Counted from the stretch's first letter, positions 8,867 through 18,590 are shown. The stretch is DNA of 64,000 nt from Calothrix sp. PCC 7716 (GCF_019977735.1 NZ_AP025018.1:2914001-2978000), one strand, 5' to 3'. The notes: generated from the letters alone by a model not told the origin. Numbers and translations are program-made.

Positions 8867-8986
8867 TTTTTATAACTAACAACTTAGAGCAAAAGTTTTT
8901 ATTAGTTCATATCAACTACTGGGAAGTCAATCTAATAAAATGAAAAATATAAATGAAAACAACGTAAATGTTCTTCGCAATATTAG

Positions 8987-10690
8987 TGCGCGAACGTACT
9001 ATTTTGTCCAAAGTCCAATATTAACTATGTAATTATTATATTAATAATTGGGATTATTAGATTATTTTGGGTAAAATTCCAGCGTCCAAAGGGTTTAGAA
9101 TTATACCGTCAACAGCTACCAGACCTATTTGCTATTATTGATGAAATTAGAGAAACATTAAAGGCGCCGCGAATTCACCATATATTATTAACTTATGAGC
9201 ATAATGCGGGTGTTTTACAAATACCGCGTTTAGGTTTTCTGGGTTGGCAGAAAAATTACTTATTATTAGGGTTGCCGTTATTACAATCATTGAGTGTTGA
9301 ACAGTTTCGTTCGACAATAGCTCATGAGTTAGGACATTTATCTGGAAACCACAGTCGCTTTTCTGGATGGGTTTACCGAGTGCGACGAACTTGGTATCAA
9401 TTAGCTTCGACTGGGGACTTTTTTCTATTTAAGCATTTTTTTCAATGGTATGAACCATATTTTAACGCTTATTCTTTCGCACTCGCACGCGCACAAGAGT
9501 ACGAAGCAGATAGACGTTCGGTTGAAATATGTGGCATTGAAACTTCAGCAGAAGAGTTAATTAATATATATATACATAACTCGTTTTTACATGAAGTCTT
9601 CTGGAAAAATATTTATGAAAAAGCAATTCATAGCTCCGAGGCGCCGAATGGTACAATAACTAAACTGTTGCAAGCTTTGAGAACAGATATCAAAACTCAT
9701 GACGCAGTTAAATGGTTAGGGTTAGCTTGTTCAGACATTACCAATAATGATGATACTCACCCCTGCTTATCAGAACGTCTAGAAGCAATGGGATATCTCA
9801 TCAATCCAAATAATACTAATAAACTACCTGCATATATTAAAGAAACAGCAGCAGAATACTTTTTTGACGAGACATTATTTAGCTTTGCTGCATATCTAGA
9901 TGAGCAGTGGAAGCGAGAAATTGCTTCATATTGGCAAAAAATGCACGTTAGACTAATGTATCAACAGCAAAACTTAACGGCATTAGAAGCAAAAGCATAT
10001 AGATATACTTTAACTCCCGAACAAGCTTGGAAACGGGGTGTCTTAACAGAAAAGTTTCAATCTCAAGAAGCTGCGATAAAAATATTTTCCTCATTGCTTG
10101 CATCTGACCCTAACCATGCTTCATCGAATTACGAGTTAGGGAGAATATTACTGCAAAACTATGATGGCAAAGGTATTGACTACCTGAACAAAGCTATAGA
10201 CCTCGACCCAGAGTTAGTAATACCAAGCTGCGAAATACTTTACGGTTTCTATATGCGCTGTTCACAACCTGAGCAAGCGAACAAATATTTATTACTTCGT
10301 CAACAGTATCAACCATCATTCAAACTATTTCAACTCGAACGTCAGCACGTCAACCACACCGATAAATTCATTGCCCATGACTTATCACCAGTTGAAGTGC
10401 AGCAAATTGCTGAACACTTATCGAATTATTCATCTGTGGGTAAAGCGTATTTAGTTATAAAGCGAACAAAAATCTTTCCAGATAAACCTTTATATGTACT
10501 CGGTATTATACGTTATTTTGTTCGAGGAACAGGCGCCGACTACCAACCAGACGCAGAACTAATAGAACAAATCAACGCCGAAATCAACCTCAGAAGTCAA
10601 GTGCATGTAATAATTTTTAACCAAACTAACATGAAATTATACGGCGCCGTTACCCGCGTTCGAGATGCGTGTATATTATCATATAAGTAA
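8987..10690 (+). pseudogene. 3' part of M48 metallopeptidase/TPR gene
   Basis: An open frame of 567 codons with no good start codon near its 5' end. It contains a membrane segment (VIIILIIGIIRLFW), then a peptidase domain with the zinc motif HELGH in IAHELGHLSGNHSRFSGW. A conserved downstream glutamate lies in AQEYEADRRSVE. The C-terminal half has TPR-like helices (YELGRILLQNYDGKGIDYLNKAIDLDPE). M48 peptidases with TPRs are membrane proteases thought to act in protein quality control. The 5' part of the gene lies at 7009-7275, separated by a transposase gene, and a frame change may also exist around 9000-9040. If an internal TTG such as 9272 is used, the product would start just before the HExxH motif. 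Confidence 0.8.
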
Positions 10691-10832
10691 ATTTTCGGCA
10701 CAAATTTATTCAAATATATAATCATTATCATTATCATTATTATCGGGAAAAATTAATTTATTTTCAAAGTGTTAGTTAGCTCTTAAAGCTGGGAAGAATA
10801 AAGTTTATACACAAACCTTTAAATCATTGGTC

Positions 10833-12320
10833 ATGAATTCTGATTTTGAGCCACCACCAAAAAGCTGGTCTATACTGGCTTGTGTGGGAGGAGTTATTAC
10901 AGCAGTTGTTACAATTGCGCTTCTCAACTCTTGGTCTAAACAACTTTCTCTGACTTCTGCACAAAAACCGTTACCATCAACCACAACTACTTCCCTTGAG
11001 AAAAAGAGCGAAACAAGAGCGGAAATAGCTGCAAAACTGGATGCTCAATCTGTGAGCTTGCAAGGGACACCAATTACTACTAGTGTTACAACCACAACAG
11101 CTTATATTGCCCCTGGAGTTGGAACACTCACAAAAGAAGAAACATTGATTGCACGTCAAGCTTGGTCATATTTTGAGCGCAACTGGAACCAAGAAACTGG
11201 CTTGGTAAATTCGGTTGATGGCTTTACTTCTGTAACAATGTGGGATCAAGCGGCTGCTATGGCTGCTTTAGTCAGTGCAAAAGAACTGGACATTATCACA
11301 GCGACAGAATTTGAGAAAAAAATGACCAGAATGTTAAAGACTTTAGCTTCAATGCCTTTATATAAAGGTGAATTGCCCAACAAAGTCTACAACAGTAAAA
11401 CTCTTACCCCTGTTAATTACGGTCAATTAGACAAGCGAGAAGAAATTGGTTGGTCAGCTCTAGATTTGGGACGTATGGCAATCTGGTTAAAGATTGTTGA
11501 GACAAAATATCCACAAATGCGAGCGCGCGCAAGAGCGGTATGGAGGCACTGGCAAGTAGACCGTTTAACTAAAAAAGGGCAAATGTACGGTACTGCTGTT
11601 GTTAAAGGCAAAGAACAGTATAACCAAGAAGGGCGCCTGGGCTACGAGAATTACGCTGCATACGGTCTAAAGCTATGGGGTTTAGATGTTAAACAAGCTT
11701 TGGATTATCAATCCAACACAGCATTTGTTAATCTTTACGGACAAGGAGTTCCTTATGACAAGCGCGACTCTAAAAACTCTGGTGCAAATAATTACGTTCT
11801 GAGTGAACCGTATATTCTTGATGGTATAGAAACAGGATTTCAAGCATTACCAAAAGCTTATGCAGACAGAATATTAGCTGCTCAAGAAGCTCGTTATCAA
11901 GCGACAAAACTATTAACCGCTGTCACCGAAGATAATCTAGACCGCGCTCCATATTTCGTGTACAGCAGCTTATTTGTCAACGGACAACCTTGGGCAACTA
12001 TTACCGACACCGGAGAAAAACACAATAATTTACGCTTCCTAAGTGCCAAAGCAGCAATAGGCTGGCATGTACTTTATGACACAGATTACACGCGCGCTTT
12101 ATCTAATTTTGTTTATACCAATCTGAAGTCTGAAAAAGGCTGGTACAACGGCTATTACGAGTCTTTGCGCGAGCCAAATAAAGCTTTGACAGCTAACAAC
12201 AATGGCGTGATTCTGCAAAGCTTGCTGTATAAAAAAGTTGGAAAACCGCTTATTACTTGGGCTGGGGTGAGTGGTCAGGAGACAGGGGTCAGTAGAGAGG
12301 AGATGCGAGATGGAAGATAA
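10833..12320 (+). CDS. DUF3131 protein, membrane-anchored
   Basis: About 495 residues: a short cytoplasmic start, one membrane anchor (ILACVGGVITAVVTIALL), a Thr-rich linker, then one DUF3131 domain from about residue 105. The domain motifs are shared with the next genes: FERNWNQETGLVNS, GELPNKVYN, GWSALDLGRM, GRLGYENYAAYG, TAVTEDNLDRAPYF, then WATITD and LSAKAAIGW. DUF3131 is an uncharacterised family with the look of an (alpha/alpha)6 carbohydrate-active barrel; a role on polysaccharide in the periplasm is inferred from the neighbours. The last 20 codons (VSGQETGVSREEMRDGR) are encoded by heptamer repeat sequence, so the true C-terminus has been replaced or extended. Start ATG 10833 is preferred over a TTG two codons upstream. 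Confidence 0.8.
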   Translation: MNSDFEPPPKSWSILACVGGVITAVVTIALLNSWSKQLSLTSAQKPLPSTTTTSLEKKSETRAEIAAKLDAQSVSLQGTPITTSVTTTTAYIAPGVGTLTKEETLIARQAWSYFERNWNQETGLVNSVDGFTSVTMWDQAAAMAALVSAKELDIITATEFEKKMTRMLKTLASMPLYKGELPNKVYNSKTLTPVNYGQLDKREEIGWSALDLGRMAIWLKIVETKYPQMRARARAVWRHWQVDRLTKKGQMYGTAVVKGKEQYNQEGRLGYENYAAYGLKLWGLDVKQALDYQSNTAFVNLYGQGVPYDKRDSKNSGANNYVLSEPYILDGIETGFQALPKAYADRILAAQEARYQATKLLTAVTEDNLDRAPYFVYSSLFVNGQPWATITDTGEKHNNLRFLSAKAAIGWHVLYDTDYTRALSNFVYTNLKSEKGWYNGYYESLREPNKALTANNNGVILQSLLYKKVGKPLITWAGVSGQETGVSREEMRDGR

Positions 12321-12365
12321 AAGACAGGAGATGGGAAATACAAACAGGAGAGAGGAGTTTAGGAA
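12320..12365. repeat. degenerate GGAGACA-type heptamer repeats
   Basis: Degenerate GGAGA(C/T)A/GGAGAGA units continue from the coding end of the DUF3131 gene up to the start of the four-helix-bundle gene. Confidence 0.65.
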
Positions 12366-12755
12366 ATGAATAGACCAGCAGCTAAAACTTTTCAAGATTT
12401 GATTGTTTGGCAAAAAGCACATCAATTTGTTTTGTCCACATACCGTTTTAGTGAGAACTTTCCGAAAAAAGAGACGTATGGATTAACTTCTCAATATAGA
12501 CGAGCTGCTATTTCGGTTGCAGCAAATATAGCTGAAGGCTTTAAGAAAAAAACTAGACCAGATAAAGCCCGGTTTATGAATATTGCCCAAGGTTCTTTAG
12601 AAGAGTGTCGCTATTACCTAATTTTGGCGAAAGACCTTGAATATGGCGATAGTACAGAATTAATGTCTCTACTCGAACAAGTCAGTAAATTACTAGATGC
12701 TTACCGTTCTTCTTTATTGACTGCAAACCCTCAACCTCCAAACTCTAACCCCTAA
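12366..12755 (+). CDS. four-helix-bundle protein, S23/IVS-encoded family
   Basis: A 129-residue helical protein with the family signature: FQDLIVWQKAHQF near the N-terminus, QYRRAAISVAANIAEGF in the middle and SLEECRYYLILAKDL later. Members were first seen in intervening sequences of 23S rRNA genes, and relatives act as accessory RNA-binding proteins of diversity-generating retroelements. Here it is free-standing. No reverse transcriptase or rRNA lies nearby. The gene is bracketed on both sides by GGAGACA/GGAGTCA repeats and splits the run of DUF3131 genes, which suggests it arrived as an insertion. Its C-terminal tail (NPQPPNSNP) is itself repeat-encoded. Confidence 0.85.
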   Translation: MNRPAAKTFQDLIVWQKAHQFVLSTYRFSENFPKKETYGLTSQYRRAAISVAANIAEGFKKKTRPDKARFMNIAQGSLEECRYYLILAKDLEYGDSTELMSLLEQVSKLLDAYRSSLLTANPQPPNSNP

Positions 12756-12998
12756 CTACAGAAGTCAGGAGGCAGAAGTCAGGAGACAGAAGTCAGGAGG
12801 CAGAATTTAGGAGGCAGAATTTAGGAGGCAGAATGCAGGAGACAGAAGTCAGGAGGCAGAATTTAGGAGTCTGAATTTTGATTTCTAACCTTTAAGTGCG
12901 CGCCTCCTGAATTCTAAATTCTGACCCCCCAACTTTAAACTGCGCGCCTCCTGAATTCTGAATTCTGACCCCCCCAACTTCTAAATTGTTCTAAGATT
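12756..12998. repeat. STRR array with opposed arms
   Basis: A run of GTCAGGAGGCAGAA / TTTAGGAGGCAGAA units is followed, from about 12893, by the complementary form (CTCCTGAATTCTGAATTCTG). The two arms can fold into a long hairpin. No gene seen. Confidence 0.85.
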
Positions 12999-15737
12999 AT
13001 GATTCACAAACGCATAAAGAAAAGACTGTTGAGACTGTTTGTATTGTTTATTGTTGGAATACTTATCCAATTTTGGTTATATATCCCAACACCAGTGTTA
13101 TCCCAAACCCCTAGTGTCGCTTGTAATAGTATTACAGTTCCACTAACACCTGATGAACAGAGCTATGCTCGCACTGCTTGGCAATATTTTCTCAAGAATT
13201 ACCAACCTGCAACTGGATTTACTAATTCGACTGGTGGTTATCCTTCGGGTACGCTTTGGGATATGGGTAATTACCTGATGGCGCTACATGCCGCGCGTGC
13301 GCTTTCTTTAACTGACCAAGCTGACTTTGATGCTCGACTCAATAAGTTTTTGACTAGCCTTGGTAGCTTGAAATTATTTGATGGCGCCTTACCAAATAAA
13401 GTCTACAATGCAGCTACCGGAGAAATGGTAGATTATGGAAATAAACCAATTGAGCGCGGTATTGGTTGGTCGGCTTTGGATATTGGTCGGATGCTAGCTG
13501 CATTTGATGTGATTCGCACTTGTCATCCTCAATATAAAGATTGGTTAGAGGGAATTGTGAAAAAGTGGCAAGTCGCTCGCTCTGTTAAAGATGAACAATT
13601 ATACGGCGCCACTGTTCTACCAGATAACAAAACCTTACTGGTGCAAGAAGGAAGACTTGGTTACGAGGAATATGCTGCTAGGGGTTATGAACTTTGGGGT
13701 TATAAAGTACCCAAAGCTCTTAATTTTCAGCCATTTAAGTTTGTTGAAATTAATGGTGTACAAATTCCAGTTGATACTCGTGATTTCAAAAGTACTAACG
13801 CAAATAATTACGTTGTTAGTGAGTCGTATATCTTAGATGGGATTGAGTTTGGTTTAAAAGGCGAGTTGGCTGATTATGCTCTTCGGGTTTTGGATGTGCA
13901 AAAGCGGCGCCATGATAGCACTGGTCAGTTAACTGCGGTGACAGAAGACAATATTGATAGAGAACCGTATTTTCTCTATAACACGATTTACGCTAACGGT
14001 GAGAAATGGGCAACTATCACCGACAATAACCAGCCTTACCCACAGTTACGCAGCGTTAGTACAAAAGCAGCTTTTGGTTGGCGTTATCTTTACCCAGATA
14101 ATGCCTATGCTCAAAAACTCTTTGATGCTGTAAAAGACCTCAAAAGTCCTGATGATAGTGGTTACTACGCTGGTATTTATGAGGAAACAAAGCAACCGAA
14201 TAAAGCTTTAACTGGTAATACAAACGGTCTAATTTTAGAGATTTTGTATTACAAAGCTAGAGGAAATCGTCCTTTAATTGCTTCTGGTTCTCAGTCTCCA
14301 ACAACATCAACCGCAAATCCTCCTGCTGATGCTGTCACGACTCCTAAAATTACAGAGGTAAGTGTGGCGCCTATACCCCCAGTTAGTAATACTAAACCAA
14401 CCTCTACAATTAAACTAACTCGACCATTGTCAGTAATTGAACGGCGTTATGCAGAGGCAGCATGGGGTTACTTTCAAGCAAATTATCATTCAAAAAGTGG
14501 ATTAATCGACGACCGCAGTGATTTTAAAGGCGCCACTTTGTGGGGATTGGGAGATTATTTAGCAGCACTCAATGCCGCGCGTTCGCTTGATATTATTTCT
14601 GCAAAAGAATTTGACCAACGTACCCGCCATCTTTTAGGCGCCATCAAGAAACTACCTCTATATGCATCGGAATTACCAAGTCGAGGTTATGATACGCGAA
14701 CACTCGAACCAATCGATTATGCAGGTAATACAGTTCCCGAAGGTAACGGTTGGTCATCTTTAGATGTCGGACGAATGTTAGCAGCGCTTTATAACTTAAA
14801 GAGCAATTATCCAGAGTACACTGAGGCAGTCGATAAAGTCGTCTTAGATTGGTCTTATTTGCGAGTTGTACGGGATGGTATTCTTTCGAGTGCCGTTGTT
14901 ACAAAAGATAAAGAAGGGCGCCTACTTAGCCGTATAAACCCGGAAACTCGCTTGGGTTACGAGGAATATGCAGCGCGCGCTTTTCAATTGTGGGGTTTCG
15001 ATGTTGAACGCTCTGCTGTGGGGAGTGAATATCAAACTGCTGTAGTAGAAGGTTTAAAAGTGCCAATTGGGCGCCGTCGCAATCAATATAATCAATATAC
15101 CGTTAGCAATCCTTTTTTACTTTATGGATTGGAATTTGGGCTTGAACCGCAGATGCGCGCGCTTGTGCTGCCAATTTTCCAAGCTCAAGCTAAACGCTAT
15201 AAACGCACGGGTATTTTTACCGCTTCAGCAACCACTTTAATTGACCGCAAACCATACATCGTCCACAGCACAATTACCGGACAGGGTACACCTTGGGTAG
15301 CTTTAAGCGATGATGGTACTTTATCAAATGAACGATTAGTAAGTACCGCAGTGGCATTTGCTTATCATGCCCTACTTCCAAACGATAAATACGCTCAACA
15401 GCTAATACGGGCAGCAACAGACGTGTATAACCCAACACTAGGTTTTTACGAAGGCTTTTATGAAAAAACTGGTAAAACAGCAATTGGTTTTACTAGCAGC
15501 ACCAACAGCATGATTTTACAATCCTTGCTGTACAACCTCACAAATCAACAACCTCTAATTCGTCCTATTACTGCAATGAACTCTCCTTGGTGGCAAGCAG
15601 CACAAAAGAAAGATTCAGGTCGAGGTTTACCCTATACTACCGAGCAAAAAGCCAAGCTAGTGTCTGATAGCTTCGGAAGTTACTGGGTTTCAGCTAAAGA
15701 TAATACTCAGTTAGAAAGACGCGCGACTAGGAAATAG
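12999..15737 (+). CDS. secreted protein with two DUF3131 domains
   Basis: A 912-residue protein with an N-terminal signal or anchor (LFVLFIVGILIQFWLYI), a first DUF3131 domain at about 45-430, a Pro/Thr-rich linker to about 475, and a second domain at about 478-870. Domain 1 shows FTNSTGG, GALPNKVYN, GWSALDIGRM, GRLGYEEYAARG and TAVTEDNIDREPYF. Domain 2 keeps GWSSLDVGRM and LGYEEYAARA but has diverged elsewhere, for example ELPSRGYD for LPNKVYN and ASATTLIDRKPYIV for TAVTEDN. The duplication is old. Likely periplasmic, acting with the neighbouring GH26-like protein and GT2 on the same glycan. Start is an ATG preceded by repeat-rich sequence. Confidence 0.8.
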   Translation: MIHKRIKKRLLRLFVLFIVGILIQFWLYIPTPVLSQTPSVACNSITVPLTPDEQSYARTAWQYFLKNYQPATGFTNSTGGYPSGTLWDMGNYLMALHAARALSLTDQADFDARLNKFLTSLGSLKLFDGALPNKVYNAATGEMVDYGNKPIERGIGWSALDIGRMLAAFDVIRTCHPQYKDWLEGIVKKWQVARSVKDEQLYGATVLPDNKTLLVQEGRLGYEEYAARGYELWGYKVPKALNFQPFKFVEINGVQIPVDTRDFKSTNANNYVVSESYILDGIEFGLKGELADYALRVLDVQKRRHDSTGQLTAVTEDNIDREPYFLYNTIYANGEKWATITDNNQPYPQLRSVSTKAAFGWRYLYPDNAYAQKLFDAVKDLKSPDDSGYYAGIYEETKQPNKALTGNTNGLILEILYYKARGNRPLIASGSQSPTTSTANPPADAVTTPKITEVSVAPIPPVSNTKPTSTIKLTRPLSVIERRYAEAAWGYFQANYHSKSGLIDDRSDFKGATLWGLGDYLAALNAARSLDIISAKEFDQRTRHLLGAIKKLPLYASELPSRGYDTRTLEPIDYAGNTVPEGNGWSSLDVGRMLAALYNLKSNYPEYTEAVDKVVLDWSYLRVVRDGILSSAVVTKDKEGRLLSRINPETRLGYEEYAARAFQLWGFDVERSAVGSEYQTAVVEGLKVPIGRRRNQYNQYTVSNPFLLYGLEFGLEPQMRALVLPIFQAQAKRYKRTGIFTASATTLIDRKPYIVHSTITGQGTPWVALSDDGTLSNERLVSTAVAFAYHALLPNDKYAQQLIRAATDVYNPTLGFYEGFYEKTGKTAIGFTSSTNSMILQSLLYNLTNQQPLIRPITAMNSPWWQAAQKKDSGRGLPYTTEQKAKLVSDSFGSYWVSAKDNTQLERRATRK

Positions 15738-15764
15738 TTCAAGTACTCTATATTATAATTGATC

Positions 15765-15967
15765 CCCCCTAGCCCCCCTTAATAAGGGGGGAAAGATGAT
15801 TGATAGCACTTAATAAGTGAACAAAAATATAATTTATAGCACTTAATAAGTGAAGAAATATATAATTTATAGCACTTAATAAGTGAAGAAATATATAATT
15901 TATAGCACTTAATAAGTGAAGAAATATATGATTTATATCCCCCTTATTAAGGGGGTTGGGGGGATTT
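15765..15967. repeat. CTTAATAAG dyad array
   Basis: Two C/G-rich dyads (CCCCCCTTAATAAGGGGGG near 15772 and CCCCCTTATTAAGGGGG near 15940) flank four tandem units of about 34 bases containing GCACTTAATAAGTG. The weaker dyads share the CTTAATAAG centre with the outer ones. No gene in 15738-16085. Confidence 0.85.
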
Positions 15968-16085
15968 TATTTTATCTTTTGTTAGTAATCAATTGAACTT
16001 GGGAATACTACTTTATAGAAGGATAAAATTCCTAACTTTGCTCTTCGCTGTCAGAACTCTAAGTACTGTAAAAAACTGACTTCCT

Positions 16086-17129
16086 ATGATAATTAAAACC
16101 TTTACTAGTTCTTTCAAATTTATAAAAAAGATACGGCTGGTGATAATGATGCTGATTTTACTAACAAGCTTGTTTGTTAGTCAAAACATAACAGCAGCCG
16201 TCAAAGGCTCTAAAATACCTGTGCTGTTGGGTTTGTATGCTCCAAATTATTTGGGTTTGCAAAGTGTAATTAATAGCCAGTTACGTCAAATTGATGAGTG
16301 GGCTGGTAAACGCCATTCGATTGCAGGATTTTTTATAGATATTGAAGACGAAAATCCTGCTTATAACATACCAGTTCCCTTAGAGCAACTACGACAAAAC
16401 GGGTACACTGCCTTTATCAATCTCAAATCAACTCGAACTGCGGCACAGATTAGTAAAGGAGACTTAGACGGCAGGTTGCGAAAAATCGGATTAGCTTATG
16501 CTGAGTGGGCAAATCGAGGGCAGGGACGGATGGCGTTTATTGCTCCCTTGCAAGAGATGAACATTCCAGTCGAAACGTACAGCAAAGACCCCAAGAACTT
16601 CAAGTTAGCCTACCTACGCATCCAAAAGATATTCCAAGACGCAGGTGTATCTCCGGATTCAGTGCGTTGGGTATTTGCACCGAATGGCTGGAGTGAGAAC
16701 AACGAACACCGCTTTGAAAATTACTATCCCGGCAACAAACAGGTAGATGTAGTTGCTTTTAGTGCCTATAACTGGGGATATTGTGATAATTCTACGTGGA
16801 AACACTGGAACGGCGCCAAAGAAACGTTTGAACCTTACATTAAACGGATGAAAGCAATGGCGCCAAATAAACCGATTTTTATCGCCCAAACGGGCACAAC
16901 AAGTAATACAAAAAAGGGTTCTTCGAGCAATGCTAAAGACCAATGGTTCCGCGATTCTTATAGTTATTTAGCTGCCAAGGGTGTACAAGCTATCGTTTAT
17001 TTCAACATTAATAAGGAGTGTGATTGGGCACTGTACAGTAATGGCGCCAAATCTGCTGGCTATAAAGACGCAGTAGCTAATCCAGCTTTTGGCTATGTAT
17101 CTCCTGTTGATTTGGCAAAAAAGATATAG
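16086..17129 (+). CDS. GH26-like (beta-mannanase-like) secreted protein
   Basis: A 347-residue protein with an N-terminal signal anchor (LVIMMLILLTSLFVS) and then a TIM-barrel-like glycosidase domain. APLQEMN near residue 157 fits the acid/base Glu strand of clan A enzymes, and VAFSAYNWGY near 225 and ILYFN-like AIVYFNINKECDW near 300 are later barrel strands. At the position where the nucleophile strand normally reads E-F-G or E-T-G, this protein has KPIFIAQTG with Gln268. If the alignment is right, the classical nucleophile is missing. It lies between two DUF3131 genes, 24 bases upstream of the next, so they are probably co-transcribed. A role in trimming or binding a mannan-like exopolysaccharide is inferred. 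Confidence 0.65.
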   Translation: MIIKTFTSSFKFIKKIRLVIMMLILLTSLFVSQNITAAVKGSKIPVLLGLYAPNYLGLQSVINSQLRQIDEWAGKRHSIAGFFIDIEDENPAYNIPVPLEQLRQNGYTAFINLKSTRTAAQISKGDLDGRLRKIGLAYAEWANRGQGRMAFIAPLQEMNIPVETYSKDPKNFKLAYLRIQKIFQDAGVSPDSVRWVFAPNGWSENNEHRFENYYPGNKQVDVVAFSAYNWGYCDNSTWKHWNGAKETFEPYIKRMKAMAPNKPIFIAQTGTTSNTKKGSSSNAKDQWFRDSYSYLAAKGVQAIVYFNINKECDWALYSNGAKSAGYKDAVANPAFGYVSPVDLAKKI

Positions 17130-17153
17130 ATAACGAGCAAAGGTATAAAAATT

Positions 17154-18590
17154 GTGATTCTGCAATCTATCTTGTATTTAACAATACAGCAACCACTGAT
17201 TTGTCAAAATACACAGGTGTGGCAATGTTCTAATGTGATAATTGCTTCGCCTAATAACTTTAATCCTGACTTAGACTCACCAAAACCATTACCTACTCCT
17301 AAACCTAGCCTTGTAATTCCACCCAAGCCGATACAAAAGCCTGTAATACAACCAACGGCGCCTCAATTACCGGCGACTCAAGAAATAAACGTTCCTTCTG
17401 TAACGAATTCCCCACCACGATTAACGCAAGAAGCGGATTTGATTGCAGCTAAACGTGCTTGGAAGTATTTTGAGCGCAACTGGAATTCTCAAACAGGATT
17501 GGTAAATTCATCAGATAATATACCGTGGACAACTTGGTGGGATCAAGGTAGTGCAATATTAGGAACTCACGCGGCTTACAAGTTAGGATTAGTGCCAAAC
17601 GATGTGTTTCGTCTTCGGATAAGCACTTTGTTAAACACGCTCTTAACACTACCGTTACCTGCAACAGATCTACCGAACAAAGCTTATAGCACTAGTACAG
17701 CCCAAATGCGCCAACTTAATAATACCCCTGACCCTAAAGGTATAAGTGGTTGGTCGGCTTTAGATATGGCGAGATTATTGGTAGCGCTGCATGTTATACG
17801 TTCGCATTATCCCGAATATAACGCTGATGTTAACCGTATTGTGGCTCGCTGGAATTTATCCAAACTTGTCAAAGATGGTTGGTTAAACGGTGGAATTACA
17901 GGAGCAAACGGGCAAATTCTTGAAGTGCAAGAAGGACGCTTTGGCTACGAACAATACGCTGCCGAAAGTCTTAAACTGTGGAATATTCAGGCGCCAAATG
18001 CATTAAATAATCCACCTGTCAAAACTGCAATAGTCGATGGTATTACATTACAAGTAGATAAACGCAATTTCAAAAATTCGGGAGCTACCAACTACTTGAC
18101 AAATGACCCTTATCTCCTTTGGGGTTTAGAATTAGGTTGGACAAACGCGATAAAACCTCAAGTTGAAAATATTTTAAAAGTACAAGCACAAAGGTTTCAG
18201 CGTACAGGCATTTTAACTGGTGTAAATGAAGATTCTCTAGACCGTGTACCTTATTTTCTATATTACAGTATTTATGCTAATGACGAACCTTGGCAAGCTG
18301 TGAATACTATAGGAAAAGCCTATCCTCAATTTCGCTTTCTCAGCACAAAAGCTGCATTTTCGTGGTTTGCTCTTATGCCAAATAACTCTTACACAAAAAA
18401 ACTTCGAGACTCTGTTCAAAATTTGACCGATGAAAAACGCGGCTATTTTTCAGGACTATATGAAAATCGAAAAATAGGAGTCAATAAATCAGTTGACGTT
18501 AATACCAATGCAATTATTCTAGAGAGTTTACTTTATCAAGCTACAGGTAGGCGGGCATTAGTAGATAAGAATTCAGGAGACAGGAGTTAG
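17154..18590 (+). CDS. DUF3131 protein with Pro-rich N-terminus
   Basis: A 478-residue protein starting at GTG 17154, 24 bases after the GH26-like gene. The first 40 residues look like a weak signal sequence (MILQSILYLTIQQPLIC), followed by a Pro/Lys-rich linker (PKPLPTPKPSLVIPPKPI) and a DUF3131 domain from about residue 95. Motifs: FERNWNSQTGLVNS, TDLPNKAYS, GWSALDMARL, GRFGYEQYAAES, TGVNEDSLDRVPYF, FLSTKAAFSW. The start of the protein, with SPNNFNPDL followed by a Pro-rich stretch, resembles that of the outer-membrane barrel candidate at 27.5 kb (PENFNPGL then PPPPKPK). This hints at a shared targeting or docking segment. The last residues (DKNSGDRS) run into heptamer repeat sequence. Confidence 0.78.
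   Translation: MILQSILYLTIQQPLICQNTQVWQCSNVIIASPNNFNPDLDSPKPLPTPKPSLVIPPKPIQKPVIQPTAPQLPATQEINVPSVTNSPPRLTQEADLIAAKRAWKYFERNWNSQTGLVNSSDNIPWTTWWDQGSAILGTHAAYKLGLVPNDVFRLRISTLLNTLLTLPLPATDLPNKAYSTSTAQMRQLNNTPDPKGISGWSALDMARLLVALHVIRSHYPEYNADVNRIVARWNLSKLVKDGWLNGGITGANGQILEVQEGRFGYEQYAAESLKLWNIQAPNALNNPPVKTAIVDGITLQVDKRNFKNSGATNYLTNDPYLLWGLELGWTNAIKPQVENILKVQAQRFQRTGILTGVNEDSLDRVPYFLYYSIYANDEPWQAVNTIGKAYPQFRFLSTKAAFSWFALMPNNSYTKKLRDSVQNLTDEKRGYFSGLYENRKIGVNKSVDVNTNAIILESLLYQATGRRALVDKNSGDRS

Larger units (their letters stand above)
7276..8986. mobile_element. insertion sequence interrupting the M48 gene
   Basis: The element comprises one transposase gene on the minus strand, lying between the two halves of a peptidase gene. 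I could not fix the terminal inverted repeats or a target duplication by eye, so the limits given are the outer bounds set by the two gene fragments rather than the true ends. The GGCGCC hexamer is rarer inside (one clear case near 8310) than in the surrounding sequence. Confidence 0.6.
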
